From NCBI GenBank assembly GCA_035604035.1, contig DATNJF010000206.1, forward strand, positions 1 through 7,514: DNA of 7,514 nt, read 5' to 3'. The position numbers and the translations under genes are program-made. The stretch comes from DATARH01 sp035604035 (GTDB lineage Bacteria > Pseudomonadota > Alphaproteobacteria > ATCC43930 > CGMCC-115725). Under the pieces are notes generated by a model that worked only from the letters and a program-made list of their open reading frames with translations, had not been told where the DNA came from and did not search any database. Shown here in pieces: positions 6,685 to 7,514 of this stretch; the first letter of the stretch is position 1, and each line of letters opens with the position of its first letter.

Positions 6685-7514
6685 ATGGCATTGCTCCCGC
6701 TCGACCGGATGCCGCGACCGCCTAGGGCTCCTCACCGCACCGGCACTCTGACCGTCGGCCTGGTCAACAACATGCCGGACCCGGCGCTCAAGTTCACCGA
6801 ACTACAGGTTCGCGACCTGTTGTCTCGCGCCGCCGGACGGCGCGAGGTGTCGTTACGGATTTTTTCACTGCCCGAAGTGCCGCGATCGACGGAAGGCCGG
6901 CGGTATATCGCCCAGCACCATGAGCCGATCGATCGGCTGTGGGATGGGAATTTCGACGGGCTGATCGTCACCGGAACCGAGCCGCGCGCCGACCGGATCG
7001 AAGACGAGCCGTACTGGCCCGCCCTAGCCCAGCTTATCGACTGGGCGGATGACCATACAATTTCGAGTGTATGGTCATGCCTCGCTGCACATGCCGCGGT
7101 GTGCCGGCTCGACGGGATCGCCCGCCGCCCGTTCGACAGCAAACTGTTCGGCGTGTTCGATTGCACGAAGGTGGCCAACCACCCGCTCGTCGGCACCGGT
7201 CCGGGAGTGTGGCAAGTGCCGCACTCGCGCTACAACGAGCTGCCGGAGAAAGCTCTCGCCGAGAAGGGGTATTGCATCCTGTCGCGCTCTGACGCCGCCG
7301 GCGCCGACCTTTTCATCAAGCAGCGGCGGAGCCTCTACGTCTTCCTGCAAGGCCACCCGGAATACGATGCGACGGCGCTGTTTGGCGAATACCGCCGCGA
7401 TGTCCGGCGCTATCTCGGCGGCGAGGCGGAGCACTATCCGGAGCTGCCGCACGGTTATTTTACCGACACTGCAAGCGACGCCTTGCGAACGTTTCGCCAG
7501 CGGGCCCTAGAACG
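6685..7514 (+). CDS. metA: MetA-family homoserine O-acyltransferase (3' end outside window)
   Basis: An open frame of 276 codons runs off the window end. It encodes a MetA-type homoserine O-succinyl/acetyltransferase, which acylates homoserine as the first committed step to methionine. Recognisable segments: TVGLVNNMPD (23-32) with the family's AL..TE helix after it, DGLIVTGTEPR (91-101), SSVWSCLAAHAAV (127-139) carrying the candidate nucleophile Cys132, FGVFD (155-159), VPHSRY (178-183), and QGHPEYD (222-228) with the catalytic His224 and Glu226. Family members are usually around 300-370 residues, so a modest C-terminal piece is missing. The ATG at 6685 has AGGA four bases upstream and follows the sulfhydrylase stop by one base, so translation is probably coupled. 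The loop after TG reads TEPR instead of the APLG or APVE-like sequences of studied MetA proteins, so the acyl donor is uncertain. An 11-bp inverted repeat lies inside the gene next to the Cys132 codon. Confidence 0.9.
   Translation, partial: MALLPLDRMPRPPRAPHRTGTLTVGLVNNMPDPALKFTELQVRDLLSRAAGRREVSLRIFSLPEVPRSTEGRRYIAQHHEPIDRLWDGNFDGLIVTGTEPRADRIEDEPYWPALAQLIDWADDHTISSVWSCLAAHAAVCRLDGIARRPFDSKLFGVFDCTKVANHPLVGTGPGVWQVPHSRYNELPEKALAEKGYCILSRSDAAGADLFIKQRRSLYVFLQGHPEYDATALFGEYRRDVRRYLGGEAEHYPELPHGYFTDTASDALRTFRQRALE
7049..7078. repeat. Perfect 11-bp inverted repeat inside the metA-like gene
   Basis: ATGACCATACA (7049-7059) and TGTATGGTCAT (7068-7078) are exact reverse complements around an 8-base spacer. 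The element codes for about residues 122-132 and ends in the codon of the probable catalytic cysteine. Codons here (CAT, ACA, ATT, AGT, GTA, TCA) are much more AT-rich than the rest of the gene. Confidence 0.7.

Overview
The window is GC-rich, densely packed bacterial DNA with strongly GC-biased third codon positions. The proteins look alphaproteobacterial (Rhizobiales or Rhodospirillales type), but that placement rests on general resemblance only. Six substantial coding regions and one likely gene remnant are supported. There are no tRNA or rRNA genes, CRISPR array, or transposase.

Left block (1-2188, + strand): the end of a small protein resembling the C-terminus of an acyl carrier protein overlaps an AMP-forming acyl ligase. 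The ligase in turn overlaps a FabG-like short-chain dehydrogenase/reductase. The overlaps are 14 and 8 bases, so this looks like one translationally coupled acyl-activation and reduction cassette, plausibly the edge of a specialised-metabolism or lipid-modifying cluster. A FATP/FadD6-type long-chain acyl-CoA synthetase converges on it from the - strand (2185-3987); the two stop codons share one CTAG.

Middle (about 3988-4600): upstream of the acyl-CoA synthetase lie two adjacent hairpins, one with a perfect 13-bp stem. A short - strand stretch with host-like codon use follows and looks like the 3' end of a lost gene. Beyond it is a distinctly AT-richer intergenic region with small inverted repeats, serving as leader for the next gene.

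Right block (4601-7514, + strand): a heme-oxygenase-like protein with a plausible complete diiron ligand set, then O-acetyl/O-succinylhomoserine sulfhydrylase (MetY/MetZ type) and a MetA-family homoserine O-acyltransferase, cut by the window end. The last two are one base apart and would form a two-step route from homoserine to homocysteine: MetA acylates homoserine and the PLP enzyme replaces the acyl group with sulfide. The heme-oxygenase-like gene lies 115 bases upstream on the same strand; its substrate is unknown and it is the most open question here.
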